64,000 bases of DNA from NCBI GenBank assembly GCA_965656185.1, contig CBFHJH010000001.1:310001-374000 (forward strand), read 5' to 3'. This DNA is from Croceimicrobium sp965656185 (GTDB taxonomy: Bacteria > Bacteroidota > Bacteroidia > Flavobacteriales > Schleiferiaceae). Within the stretch, counting starts at the first letter, position 1. Each line of letters begins with the position of its first letter. A program made the position numbers and the translations under genes. Shown in pieces: positions 8,853-17,419 of this stretch. Below the pieces are notes generated by a model. The model worked only from the letters and a program-made list of their open reading frames with translations. It ran no database searches and was not told where the DNA came from.

Positions 8853-10571
8853 ATGAAAAAACTAGCATTAAATATTTTGATCCTAAGTAGCTTTTCTCTC
8901 TGGGCCCAGCCCGATGATGAAAACTTAGGGCAGTTCGAACTGAGTGTTACCGATCGCTATAAGGCCCAGGTGATGGATGCCCGGAAGATTTTGGAACGCC
9001 CCAGTTATAAGGATAGCATTAATCAAAAACTGGCGGTAGACTACCAGATCTTTAGCACTCCCATTAGTGTGAAAATGCAGCCCGATAACCTAAAACCGGC
9101 GCGGATTGCCAAAATTGAAGTACCGGAATTGTATAAAGGTTATGTACGCTTAGGTTATGGTATGTACAATACTGGGCTGGTAGAAGCCTATTACAACAGC
9201 GGGCGCAGCAGTAAGCAGAGTTACGGTTTTTCGGCGCGACATCTCTCCAGTAAAGATGGAGTAGAGGATAGGGTATTTGATGACAATGGATTCTCTCGCA
9301 ACCACATTGAGGGCTTCTACAATCGCTACTACCGAAAATTTACTTGGCATACATCGGCTCAAGTGGACTTGGATAAATTTACTTATTACGGCAGTCCAGT
9401 CCTTGGTTTAAGCACCAATGAAGACAGTGCCCGCGGTGTAGCTCCCTATAATTGGTATCGCACCTACAGCATTCGCAGTTCCATCAAGGAGGCGCTTCCG
9501 CAATATTTAGGATGGATGGAGGAATTGGCCCTTGAAGCCCGACATTTTGACGATAACTACCAGAGTCAGGAGCAGGATTTCCAGCTAAAGACCGATTGGG
9601 TGCTGCCAGCCGGTAGTCAAGATCTTAACCTAGATTTGAATTTCGCCTATTTCCAAAATTCTATCGATAGCCTATATCCTGGTATCAATGACACTGTAGC
9701 CTATGATCAGAGTACTTTCCAGTTTCAGGCCCGTCCCAATATTCATTTAGAGCGCGAGGATTACAGTTTCGACTTCGGTCTAAATTTGTATATCCTCGAT
9801 CAACAAGATAGTCGCCCCAATTTAGGTGATGGTCGTATTTTCTTCTTTCCAGAGTTGATTTTGAATTATAAACTGGTTCCTGGAGTACTTCGTATAAAGG
9901 CGGGGATTAAAGGAGAATTGCAGAGAAATACCTTCCAAGACCTTAGTCAGTTAAGTCCTTTCTTGGCTCCTGGGCAATTGACCCGAGCCGGAGGCGAAAA
10001 CCGTTTGTTTGCAGCTATGGAGGGAATCCTTGCTAGCAATCTAGGCTTTAGTTTAGAAGGTGGTTATCAAGCATTTCGCAATCGTGCTTTCCTGTATACT
10101 AATCCCAGTGGTTTACAAGTACAGGACCAATTATTCGTGAACGTTCGTTATCAAGACATCGACGTGTACTACGCTAAGGGTGCTCTCGACTTTAATTGGC
10201 AGGAGAAGTTATTAGCTAAATTGAGTGCTACGGCACGCAGTTTTTCCCCCCGAAATAATGGAGAGCAAGCTTGGTATTTGCCTTATTTCGAAGCTCAGTT
10301 AAGTACCCGTTATAACTTACGTGATAAGATAGGTTTACAGCTAGCCTTGGACTACATTGGCGCTCGAAGAGCTTTAGATCAGCGCTATCCCAATTATGAG
10401 CCGCTGTTAGAACCTTATGTGGACTTAGGTCTAAAGATCGATTATCGTTATAATTCCCGCATTGGCGCGTTTGTTAGCGCTAGTAATCTGCTTAATTCTC
10501 AGTATGATATCCTTTTGGGGTATAGGGCTCAGAGTGTAGGGGTGATCTTCGGTCTCAATTATCGATTCTGA
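8853..10571 (+). CDS. Outer-membrane beta-barrel (TonB-receptor-like, plugless)
   Basis: The start chosen is ATG 8853 (MKKLALNILILSS...LWAQ, a clear signal peptide), one base after the TPR stop, rather than an in-frame ATG at 8811 inside the upstream gene. The 572-aa product shows alternating amphipathic strands separated by polar loops throughout, with aromatic girdle residues (YVRLGYGMYN, YGFSARHLSS, GVIFGLNYRF) and a C-terminal Phe typical of BAM-inserted proteins. No TonB box or plug domain is evident, so the label 'TonB-dependent receptor' would be generous; the C-terminal half resembles the last strands of such receptors. It probably forms a functional pair with the preceding TPR protein. 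Confidence 0.82.
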   Translation: MKKLALNILILSSFSLWAQPDDENLGQFELSVTDRYKAQVMDARKILERPSYKDSINQKLAVDYQIFSTPISVKMQPDNLKPARIAKIEVPELYKGYVRLGYGMYNTGLVEAYYNSGRSSKQSYGFSARHLSSKDGVEDRVFDDNGFSRNHIEGFYNRYYRKFTWHTSAQVDLDKFTYYGSPVLGLSTNEDSARGVAPYNWYRTYSIRSSIKEALPQYLGWMEELALEARHFDDNYQSQEQDFQLKTDWVLPAGSQDLNLDLNFAYFQNSIDSLYPGINDTVAYDQSTFQFQARPNIHLEREDYSFDFGLNLYILDQQDSRPNLGDGRIFFFPELILNYKLVPGVLRIKAGIKGELQRNTFQDLSQLSPFLAPGQLTRAGGENRLFAAMEGILASNLGFSLEGGYQAFRNRAFLYTNPSGLQVQDQLFVNVRYQDIDVYYAKGALDFNWQEKLLAKLSATARSFSPRNNGEQAWYLPYFEAQLSTRYNLRDKIGLQLALDYIGARRALDQRYPNYEPLLEPYVDLGLKIDYRYNSRIGAFVSASNLLNSQYDILLGYRAQSVGVIFGLNYRF

Positions 10572-10586
10572 TTTAACAGCAAATTT

Positions 10587-10594
10587 TAGCTTTG
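10587..10594 (+). promoter_or_regulatory. -7 box TAGCTTTG, probable leaderless start
   Basis: A perfect TAnnTTTG ends 4 nt before the ATG at 10599. With a -7 box this close the transcript would begin at about the first base of the start codon. No -33 TTTG is obvious. Confidence 0.5.
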
Positions 10595-10598
10595 CAGC

Positions 10599-11048
10599 AT
10601 GAAGGATGGCCAAGACCTGTTTGAGAATCCCATAAAAATTCGCTGGAGTGATTTAGACCCGATCGGTCACGTAAGGCATTCGGTCTATTACGATTTAGCT
10701 GCTCAGCTGCGGACGGAGCTATTCATTGAGCGAAATATAAGGGTGGAAGAAATGACCCGCTTGGGATTTGGCCCGATCTTATTCGAAGAAAAGGCCACTT
10801 TTTTAAAGGAACTTCACTTTGGTGATAAGCTAATCATGAATGGTGGGCTTTCGGGGTTGCGACGCGACTACAGTCGTTTTGCTTTTCGACATCAAATTAT
10901 TCGTGATGGGGAGATTTTATGTGCAACGGTGGAAGTGCTGGGAGCATGGATCGACCTAGGTAAAAGAAAACTCACAATTCCGCCAGAGGAATTCTTAGAT
11001 AAGCTTAGTAACTTACCTCGCCATTCAGATTTTAAATGGCTTGATTAA
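10599..11048 (+). CDS. Acyl-CoA thioesterase, hotdog (4HBT/YbgC-like)
   Basis: A 149-aa single hotdog domain. The catalytic loop WSDLDPIGHVRHSVYYD (about residues 16-32) matches the 4HBT pattern D-x-D-x-x-G-H-V, although the usual Asn pair after HV is replaced by Arg-His. KATFLKELHFGDKLIMNGGLSG and FRHQIIRDGEILCATVEVLGAWID follow the beta-sheet of the fold. It would hydrolyse short or medium acyl-CoA or a related thioester. It lies 11 nt upstream of fabG and probably begins that operon, which fits a role in acyl metabolism. The true substrate is unknown. Confidence 0.83.
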   Translation: MKDGQDLFENPIKIRWSDLDPIGHVRHSVYYDLAAQLRTELFIERNIRVEEMTRLGFGPILFEEKATFLKELHFGDKLIMNGGLSGLRRDYSRFAFRHQIIRDGEILCATVEVLGAWIDLGKRKLTIPPEEFLDKLSNLPRHSDFKWLD

Positions 11049-11059
11049 ATTAACAGGAA

Positions 11060-11809
11060 ATGAAATTATTAGAGGGTAAAACAGCTCTGATTACCGGAGC
11101 TTCTAAAGGTATAGGAAAGGGAATTGCAGAGGTTTTTGTAGCCCATGGATGCAATGTGGCTTTTACCTACCTGTCTTCCGTAGAACAAGCAGAAGCGGTA
11201 GAAAAGGAATTATCGGCTGCCGGTGGTGTGAAGGTTAAAGGCTATCGCTCTGACGCATCCGATTTTCAAGCTGCTCAAGATTTAGTAGAGGCGGTTTTAG
11301 CCGATTTCGGAACCATTGACTCGGTGGTTAATAACGCGGGCATTACGCGTGATACCCTTTTGATGCGCATGTCTGAGGAAGACTTTGATAAGGTGATGCA
11401 GATTAACTTGAAATCGATCTTTAACCTTACCAAGGCTGTGCAACGTACAATGTTAAAGGCCCGCAGTGGCTCAATCATTAACATGAGTTCAGTGGTGGGA
11501 ATCAAAGGAAACGCAGGTCAGGCGAATTACGCGGCCTCTAAAGCCGGAATCATTGGCTTTACCAAGTCTGTCGCTTTAGAATTGGGATCGCGTAATATTC
11601 GTTGTAATGCGATCGCGCCTGGTTTCATTGAAACAGAGATGACTGATAAGCTTGATGAGAAAACGGTTCAAGGCTGGCGAGATGCAATACCCTTAAAACG
11701 CGGAGGAAGACCAGAGGATGTGGCCAATGCTTGCTTATTCTTGGCATCTGACCTATCTGCATATGTCACTGGGCAAACCTTACAGGTAGACGGTGGCATG
11801 CTCACCTAA
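11060..11809 (+). CDS. fabG: FabG-type 3-oxoacyl-ACP reductase (SDR)
   Basis: A 249-aa classical short-chain dehydrogenase. The NADP(H)-binding TGASKGIGKGIAE motif (about residues 14-26), NNAGITRDTLLMRMS with the structural NNAG and FabG-typical continuation, catalytic Ser in MSSVVGIKGNAGQ, the YAASKAG active-site Tyr/Lys (about 155-161) and the C-terminal YVTGQTLQVDGGM are all present. It reduces 3-oxoacyl-ACP in fatty-acid elongation. The ATG is preceded by AACAGGAA, a usable Shine-Dalgarno sequence. As other fab genes are not adjacent, a specialised SDR role is possible, but motif agreement is high. Confidence 0.92.
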   Translation: MKLLEGKTALITGASKGIGKGIAEVFVAHGCNVAFTYLSSVEQAEAVEKELSAAGGVKVKGYRSDASDFQAAQDLVEAVLADFGTIDSVVNNAGITRDTLLMRMSEEDFDKVMQINLKSIFNLTKAVQRTMLKARSGSIINMSSVVGIKGNAGQANYAASKAGIIGFTKSVALELGSRNIRCNAIAPGFIETEMTDKLDEKTVQGWRDAIPLKRGGRPEDVANACLFLASDLSAYVTGQTLQVDGGMLT

Positions 11810-11814
11810 GTTGG

Positions 11815-13836
11815 ATGAGCGAACTGAGCTTTATCCATAGTCCACTTTGGTTCATTCCGGCAGTTTTACTTGCTGGACTCATGGTGTATGGGCTTTACTT
11901 TCGGAAAACGATTTATTCAAAAAAACAGCGCATCGCTTTAGCGGCCTTGCGCTTTCTTAGTTTACTGCTCCTCACTTTATTGCTGTTGCGGCCAATAATT
12001 TGGCAGGAAGAAGAACTTTTAAGTAAGCCAAATCTAGTTTGGTTAGAAGATGGTTCCACTTCTGTTCAGAAGTCTGATAGCCTGGCCCATCGTACTTACC
12101 TTAGTAAGAAACAGGAGCTACAAAAAGCTCTGGAGGATAAATTTAAGATCAAGAATTACCATTTTAGTGATAAGCTCTATGATGATTCGGTAGAGCAGCG
12201 GTCTATTACAAATATTGAGCGCAGCATTAATGAGGTGGAGCAGCTTTACTATGGTCAAGATTTGGCTGCAGTGGTGCTTAGTACCGATGGAATTTCCAAT
12301 CGCGGTAGACGGGTAAACGAAATCAACCCAAGGGCCGATTTTCCTTTATTTGTTTTGGCTCAGGGCGAATCCAATGCCATTGGTCAATTGCAAATAAGCG
12401 GAATACGCGTTAATGAAGAGGTGCTTTTGGGTAGGGTTTTTCAAGTGGAGTTCGACCTAAAGGCCATTAATTTAAAAGATGCCGACCTGAGTCTAATATT
12501 GAGGGACTCTCAAGGTAAGGAGCTTGAGCGGCGTAATTATAAGCCGAGTAATAGTCGCTGGTACAATACAGGTCTATTTGAATTAAATGCCGCTGAAATT
12601 GGCCGCAAGGTCTATCAGCTGCAGCTTAAAGATGCCCAGGACAGTCTGGTAGACAGTCGTAGTTTTAGCGTTTCGATCAAGCAGAACCAGATTCTCTGCG
12701 CCTTTTATGTTCAGGAAAGCCACCCCGATATCGCTGCCCTTGCTCGGGCCCTGAGTCGTGATCCTCTCAATAAAATAGAGTACTATAAAAGTATCGCTGA
12801 ACTGGAAGCAGCCAAGCCAGACCTTATCTTTGGTAGCCAGCCCAAAGCTGAACTTATGGATTGGCTTGAAAAACAATCCAAGCCGGCTTTTTTAATGATT
12901 GGCCCTAATCGGGAATCAAATTACCTGAAAACTATTTTTGGTCGCAGCACGGCAGAGCTCGAAAAGCAATACGCTCGGTTAAATCCTAATTTTGGTTTTT
13001 TCTCCTTGGGGCCAGAGCAGGAGAGCCTCTTAAAGGATTATCCACCGTTAGATGGTATCTATGGACCACGGAAACTTTCTTCCCAAGCCGAAATACTCTT
13101 TTACAAATCACTTGAGGGTATCGAAACTAATGAAGCCCTCGCATTTTTAGAAGAGCTGCCTAACGGTCAGCGCAGGGTAAATTTCTTAGCACGCGGCCTT
13201 TGGCGTTGGCGAATCCATAATTATCGAATGGCAGGTAATTTTGAGGCCTTCGACGATATGATTAACTCTTTGGCCCAATACCTTTTAGCGCAAGAGAAGA
13301 AGGAGCCATTGCAGATAAAATGGCCCCGAGAATTGTTTGCCAAGCAAAGAATAAAGGTTCAAGCCCGACTTTACGACAAGACCCATAAGTTGAACAACAG
13401 CAAGGCTTTAGTGTTGAAATTATTTAAGGAATCAAACTTAGTGGGTGAATATCGATTTAGTCCCTATCGTGCTTATTATCAACTAATTTTAGATGGCCTG
13501 GAAGCTGGTCTGTATCAATACGAGGTGGCTACAATTGAAGAGAAGAGCTTGAAGCGCAGTGGTTCGATCTTTGTGCAGAACAATGATCTGGAGGTCCGTG
13601 ATCTTCAGGCACGTCATCAAGAACTTATGACTTTAGCCCAAGGTAATGGAGGGGAGTTTTTTCTGAGGGATCAGGTCGATTCTTTACAGGTTACTTTGCA
13701 GCAAATGACTGCCCCCGCGCAAATTAGCTTAGTTCGGAATAAGGACGAAATTCTTAGTAGATGGCCACTCTTCTTTGTAATTTTGGCTTTACTCGCATTA
13801 GAGTGGTTCCTGCGTAAATACTGGGGCCAATACTAA
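11815..13836 (+). CDS. BatA-like membrane protein with VWA-like domain
   Basis: A 673-aa inner-membrane protein. Two N-terminal hydrophobic helices (about residues 10-27 and 40-62) with SPLWFIPAVLLAGLMVYGLYF resemble the BatA/aerotolerance N-terminal domain. It is followed by a von Willebrand A-like region: the first MIDAS loop reads LEDGSTSV (DxSxS) and the later acidic residue is in VVLSTDGISNRG. A long extracytoplasmic stretch with Ig-like strands ends in a C-terminal helix (LFFVILALLALEWFL). Such proteins are widespread in Bacteroidota and of unproven function. It starts 5 nt after fabG and is followed 11 nt later by a prohibitin-like gene, so the set is likely one operon. Confidence 0.72.
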   Translation: MSELSFIHSPLWFIPAVLLAGLMVYGLYFRKTIYSKKQRIALAALRFLSLLLLTLLLLRPIIWQEEELLSKPNLVWLEDGSTSVQKSDSLAHRTYLSKKQELQKALEDKFKIKNYHFSDKLYDDSVEQRSITNIERSINEVEQLYYGQDLAAVVLSTDGISNRGRRVNEINPRADFPLFVLAQGESNAIGQLQISGIRVNEEVLLGRVFQVEFDLKAINLKDADLSLILRDSQGKELERRNYKPSNSRWYNTGLFELNAAEIGRKVYQLQLKDAQDSLVDSRSFSVSIKQNQILCAFYVQESHPDIAALARALSRDPLNKIEYYKSIAELEAAKPDLIFGSQPKAELMDWLEKQSKPAFLMIGPNRESNYLKTIFGRSTAELEKQYARLNPNFGFFSLGPEQESLLKDYPPLDGIYGPRKLSSQAEILFYKSLEGIETNEALAFLEELPNGQRRVNFLARGLWRWRIHNYRMAGNFEAFDDMINSLAQYLLAQEKKEPLQIKWPRELFAKQRIKVQARLYDKTHKLNNSKALVLKLFKESNLVGEYRFSPYRAYYQLILDGLEAGLYQYEVATIEEKSLKRSGSIFVQNNDLEVRDLQARHQELMTLAQGNGGEFFLRDQVDSLQVTLQQMTAPAQISLVRNKDEILSRWPLFFVILALLALEWFLRKYWGQY

Positions 13837-13847
13837 AAACAATAAAG

Positions 13848-14663
13848 ATGAATCAAAGAACAACATTCGTAATAGTCATTGCCTTCGTTAGTTTTCTAGT
13901 GGTGGTATTGACTTGGAACTCAATTACTTTTACCATTAATCCAGGTGAAAAGGCGGTAATTTTCCGCAAATTCCAAGGTGGATTGGACACCGATAAGGTT
14001 TACGCTCAGGGTTTTCACATTAAATGGCCGTGGGATGATATCTACATCTATGACATTAAGAAGAGGGAAGCGGTAAGTAGTATGGAGGTGCTTAGTAAGA
14101 ATGGATTAACCATTAAAGCTGAGCTTTCCTATCGTTTCTTTCCGGAAGATAATTCGATCGGATATTTACATGATCAGATTGGCGAGAATTACCATGAAAA
14201 GATCGTAATCCCCGAAATTCGCTCCGCTACGCGTGAGGTAATTGGTAAATACTTACCCGAAGAGCTTTATTCTACCAAGCGTGAAGATATTCAGGATGAG
14301 ATCTTTCAACGTACCGCAAAATCATTGCAGGATAATTATCTGAATTTAGATGCAGTTCTAATCCGCGAGGTGACTCTACCGCAAAAACTGAAAGCGGCAA
14401 TTGAGCGAAAGTTAGAGCAGGAGCAGGCTTCCTTGGAGTATGAATTTAAAATTCAGCAGGCTAAGAAGGAGGCTGAGCGTCAGCGCATTGAAGCGGAAGG
14501 TAAAGCTCGGGCGAATGATATTATCAATAATTCGCTTACCGATAAGATCTTACGTGAAAAGGGCATCGAAGCAACTTTAAAAATGTCAGAATCACCTAAT
14601 TCCAAAGTAATTGTAATTGGTTCTGGTAAAGATGGCCTACCGATAATCTTAGGAAATCAATAA
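13848..14663 (+). CDS. Prohibitin-family SPFH membrane protein
   Basis: A 271-aa protein with one N-terminal transmembrane helix (about residues 6-24), then an SPFH/Band-7 domain: INPGEKAVIFRKFQGG, VYAQGFHIKWPWDDIYIYDIKKRE, LSKNGLTIKAELSYRF and the long amphipathic helix QEQASLEYEFKIQQAKKEAERQRIEAEGKA characteristic of prohibitins. Prohibitins form ring-shaped microdomains in the inner membrane and influence proteases such as FtsH. The C-terminus VIVIGSGKDGLPIILGN is typical of bacterial prohibitin-like proteins. It is co-directional and closely spaced with the genes on both sides. Confidence 0.9.
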   Translation: MNQRTTFVIVIAFVSFLVVVLTWNSITFTINPGEKAVIFRKFQGGLDTDKVYAQGFHIKWPWDDIYIYDIKKREAVSSMEVLSKNGLTIKAELSYRFFPEDNSIGYLHDQIGENYHEKIVIPEIRSATREVIGKYLPEELYSTKREDIQDEIFQRTAKSLQDNYLNLDAVLIREVTLPQKLKAAIERKLEQEQASLEYEFKIQQAKKEAERQRIEAEGKARANDIINNSLTDKILREKGIEATLKMSESPNSKVIVIGSGKDGLPIILGNQ

Positions 14664-14668
14664 TAAAA

Positions 14669-16132
14669 ATGTCAGACGAAATTAGAGATTTAGAGCCCCG
14701 CAATGTTTGGGGCTTTTTTGCCGATTTAAACCAGGTACCTAGACCTTCAAAGAAAGAAGAGAAGGTACAAGCTTTTGTAATCAATTTTGCCAAAGAGCGC
14801 AAGCTTGAATGGAAACAGGATGAGGCGGGAAATATATTGGTAGCCAAGCCGGCTTCTCCCGGCATGGAAGATCGTCGCAAAGTGGTCTTGCAGGCTCATT
14901 TGGATATGGTTTGCCAAAAAAATGCCGATACCGATTTCGATTTTGAAACTCAAGGAATCGACATGTATGTGGATGGTGAATGGGTTAAAGCACGTGGCAC
15001 TACGCTTGGTGCTGATAACGGAATGGGAGTAGCTAGTATTCTCACCGTGCTAGATTCGGATTCCATAGACCACCCTGCAATTGAAGCCTTGTTCACCGCC
15101 GATGAGGAAGCTGGAATGACCGGTGCGCATAATTTGCAGCCAGGCTTTTTGACGGGAGATATCTTAATGAACCTAGATACCGAAGATGACGATGAACTGA
15201 GCATAGGTTGTGCGGGTGGAATAGACACCGACATAAGCTGGACTTATCAAGAAGCAGATTGTCCTACAGACGCCAAAGCATTTGAGATAAAAGTGAAAGG
15301 GCTTTTTGGCGGGCACTCTGGCATGGATATTATCTTTGGGAGAGGCAATGCCAATAAGGTGCTCAACCGCATGATCTACGATGCGGAAGGAAACTTTGGC
15401 TGGTCTATCGCCCATTTTGAAGGGGGCGGACTGCGCAATGCGATTCCGCGTGAAGCGGAAGCTTTAGTAGTTGTTCCTGCCGGGAAGGCTCAGCAGGCCT
15501 TGGCTTATTGGAAGGAACAAGCCCAGGCCTTGGAAGATGAATTTGCCACTACCGATCCGAATATAAAGATCCATATTAGTGAGAGTTCAATGCCTAGTAA
15601 AATGATGGAAATTAAAGATTTCCAGCGCTTTACAGCAGCTCTGCAATGCACGCACGATGGTATCCGCCGTTTAAGCCCAGACGTAGAAGATCTGGTAGAA
15701 ACCAGTAATAATGTGGCGCATGTAAGTTTGGCCCAGGGGAGCCTTTCGATCAAGGCTTTGCAAAGGTCAGACCGAGAAAGCGCTAAGTTCGATATGGCCG
15801 ATTCAATCGGAGCACCTTGGCGCCTGTTAGGGGCAAAGGTGATGCACAGCGGTTCTTATCCAGGCTGGAAATTGGATCCTAATGCACCCATGTTGGGAAT
15901 GATGAAGGACCTTTACCAAGAGCTTTTTAAGGAGGAGCCAAGGGTATTAGCTTGCCACGCCGGACTGGAATGTGGTCTTCTGGGTCAGCATTACCCTGAT
16001 TTAGAGATGATTTCATTTGGGCCAACCATAAAGAATCCACATTCACCCGACGAAAAAGTGAATATTGCTTCAGTGGCTAAGTTTTGGTCTTATTTCTTGG
16101 AAGCTTTAAAACGCGTTCCAGCTAAAAAATAG
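14669..16132 (+). CDS. pepD: PepD, aminoacyl-histidine dipeptidase (M20C)
   Basis: A cytosolic metallopeptidase cleaving Xaa-His and other dipeptides. At 487 aa it has the usual family length. Metal ligands are visible in QAHLDMVCQK (about residues 77-86, HxD), the bridging GADNGMG, the catalytic ADEEAGMTGA, NLDTEDDDELSIGCAGG and HAGLECG near residue 435. The lid or dimerisation insertion is present between them. Its ATG is 5 nt after the prohibitin stop. Assignment is firm at family level; the precise dipeptide preference is not visible. Confidence 0.94.
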   Translation: MSDEIRDLEPRNVWGFFADLNQVPRPSKKEEKVQAFVINFAKERKLEWKQDEAGNILVAKPASPGMEDRRKVVLQAHLDMVCQKNADTDFDFETQGIDMYVDGEWVKARGTTLGADNGMGVASILTVLDSDSIDHPAIEALFTADEEAGMTGAHNLQPGFLTGDILMNLDTEDDDELSIGCAGGIDTDISWTYQEADCPTDAKAFEIKVKGLFGGHSGMDIIFGRGNANKVLNRMIYDAEGNFGWSIAHFEGGGLRNAIPREAEALVVVPAGKAQQALAYWKEQAQALEDEFATTDPNIKIHISESSMPSKMMEIKDFQRFTAALQCTHDGIRRLSPDVEDLVETSNNVAHVSLAQGSLSIKALQRSDRESAKFDMADSIGAPWRLLGAKVMHSGSYPGWKLDPNAPMLGMMKDLYQELFKEEPRVLACHAGLECGLLGQHYPDLEMISFGPTIKNPHSPDEKVNIASVAKFWSYFLEALKRVPAKK

Positions 16133-16136
16133 CTCG

Positions 16137-16144
16137 TATTTTCG
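16137..16144 (+). promoter_or_regulatory. Possible -7 box TATTTTCG for HMG-CoA lyase gene
   Basis: TATTTTCG matches TAnnTTTG except for C at the seventh base. The same TTCG variant appears before two other genes here, at 19543-19550 and 59015-59022. Confidence 0.28.
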
Positions 16145-16172
16145 CATCACCTCACCTCAAAAAAACGCGAAA

Positions 16173-17036
16173 TTGACAAGCCGTGAATTAAAGATCGTCG
16201 AATGCCCTCGCGACGCTATGCAGGGTATCGATGAGTTTATTGTTACTGATAAGAAGATAGCCTACTTGCAAAGTCTTTTGCAGGTAGGCTTTGACACCCT
16301 TGATTTTGGAAGCTTTGTTTCGTCTAAAGCGATTCCGCAAATGCGCGATACAGAAGCTGTCCTTAAGGGTCTGGATTTGAGTAAGTCTTCTACCAAGTTA
16401 TTGGCTATCGTCGCTAATTTACGTGGGGCACAAGAGGCCGCTAGTCATCCTGAAATTAGTTATTTAGGTTATCCATTCTCTGTATCCGAGATTTTTCAGA
16501 AAAGGAATACGAACAAAAGTATCGCCGAGAGTAAAGCCTTGGTACGGGAGATGTTGGAAATCTGTTCGGAGCAAGAAAAGGAATTGGTGGTATACGTGTC
16601 TATGGGGTTTGGTAACCCATATCGTGAACCGTGGAGCGCCGAGATCGTGAAAAAATTCGTGGCAGAGCTGGTAGACATGGGGGTAAGAATCATCTCACTT
16701 TCGGACACCATTGGGACTTCAAACCCGGATAGTATCAAACACTTGTTTTCTCATCTTATTCCCGCTTTTCCACAAGTCGAATTTGGAGCACATTTACACA
16801 CTCATGCCGATAACTGGCGCGAAAAGGTAGAGGCAGCCTACCAAACAGGATGTCGCCGATTCGATGGGGCCATTAAGGGTTATGGCGGCTGTCCAATGGC
16901 AGCCGATGATCTAACGGGGAATATGCCAACCGAAAAGCTCTTATCCTATTTCACCGCAAATGAAATACCACATGGCTTGGACCCTCTGGCCTTTGAAAGT
17001 GCATACAATAAGGCGCTGACTACTTTTCCTATTTAG
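16173..17036 (+). CDS. Hydroxymethylglutaryl-CoA lyase
   Basis: This lyase splits HMG-CoA into acetyl-CoA and acetoacetate, the last step of leucine degradation. The 287-aa TIM barrel begins with LKIVECPRDAMQG (catalytic Arg13/Asp14; most homologues read PRDGLQ). VRIISLSDTIGTSNP, the metal-binding GAHLHTHADNW and the family signature GYGGCPMAADDLTGNMPTE with the active-site Cys are all present. The start is TTG 16173, as no ATG precedes the first conserved strand. No other leucine-catabolic gene is adjacent, but the biotin carboxylase at 33.8 kb could belong to the same pathway. Confidence 0.9.
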   Translation: MTSRELKIVECPRDAMQGIDEFIVTDKKIAYLQSLLQVGFDTLDFGSFVSSKAIPQMRDTEAVLKGLDLSKSSTKLLAIVANLRGAQEAASHPEISYLGYPFSVSEIFQKRNTNKSIAESKALVREMLEICSEQEKELVVYVSMGFGNPYREPWSAEIVKKFVAELVDMGVRIISLSDTIGTSNPDSIKHLFSHLIPAFPQVEFGAHLHTHADNWREKVEAAYQTGCRRFDGAIKGYGGCPMAADDLTGNMPTEKLLSYFTANEIPHGLDPLAFESAYNKALTTFPI

Positions 17037-17044
17037 GATTATTC

Positions 17045-17072
17045 ACAAGAAAAAATAAGCTTATTTCTTTTT
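17045..17072 (+). terminator. AT-rich hairpin, possible terminator
   Basis: The perfect 14-bp palindrome AAATAAGCTTATTT (17053-17066), extended by AAGA on the left and CTTTTT on the right, lies 16 nt after the HMG-CoA lyase stop. The stem is weak because it is AT-rich. Confidence 0.35.
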
Positions 17073-17088
17073 GGCACATTAAGCCTAC

Positions 17089-17106
17089 TTGATAGTTGAT
17101 TATCAA
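17089..17106. promoter_or_regulatory. Dyad TTGATA-N6-TATCAA
   Basis: A perfect 6-bp inverted repeat with a 6-nt spacer lies in the AT-rich region upstream of the 46-aa ORF. It could be a protein-binding site or a small hairpin. The rest of 17107-17255 is AT-rich with no other clear signal apart from GAAGGA just before the small ORF. Confidence 0.25.
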
Positions 17107-17255
17107 ATGTTAGAGTTGTCGATATTTTGTTAATTTAAACTATAATTTTTTCTTTATCACTCCTGTGATCTATTGCTGTAAAGAGTTTTAGACTTTAATT
17201 TTATTTTGAAAAATCTTATTTTATTGTTTATTTAGGTGCTTTAATCGAAGGAACA

Positions 17256-17396
17256 ATGGGAGATTTAGTAGAATTAGCTTTAGTCGTAAAAGCATATGTA
17301 GAGGAGAATGGCAGAACCCTTTCACTCAGTCAGGGGAAAATGATGCGGGATTCCGAATCTGCTTATGAAGTATACTATAACAAGCAGACCGCTTAA
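17256..17396 (+). CDS. Small hypothetical protein, 46 aa
   Basis: ATG 17256 to TAA 17394-17396 encodes 46 residues, beginning MGDLVELALVVKAYVEENG. A good Shine-Dalgarno sequence (GAAGGA) sits 4 nt upstream, and codon use looks like that of neighbouring genes. The N-terminal third could form one amphipathic helix; there is no signal peptide, Cys or known motif. It lies between HMG-CoA lyase and a DCC-family gene, in a 383-bp stretch otherwise lacking a gene. I do not recognise the family; comparison across relatives would decide whether it is real. Confidence 0.5.
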   Translation: MGDLVELALVVKAYVEENGRTLSLSQGKMMRDSESAYEVYYNKQTA

Positions 17397-17400
17397 TTAG

Positions 17401-17408
17401 TAGCTTTG
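17401..17408 (+). promoter_or_regulatory. -7 box TAGCTTTG for DCC-family gene
   Basis: A perfect TAnnTTTG ends 11 nt before the TTG at 17420, immediately after the small ORF stop. It supports the TTG as the start of the next gene and a separate transcript for it. Confidence 0.42.
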
Positions 17409-17419
17409 TAAAAAAAGAA

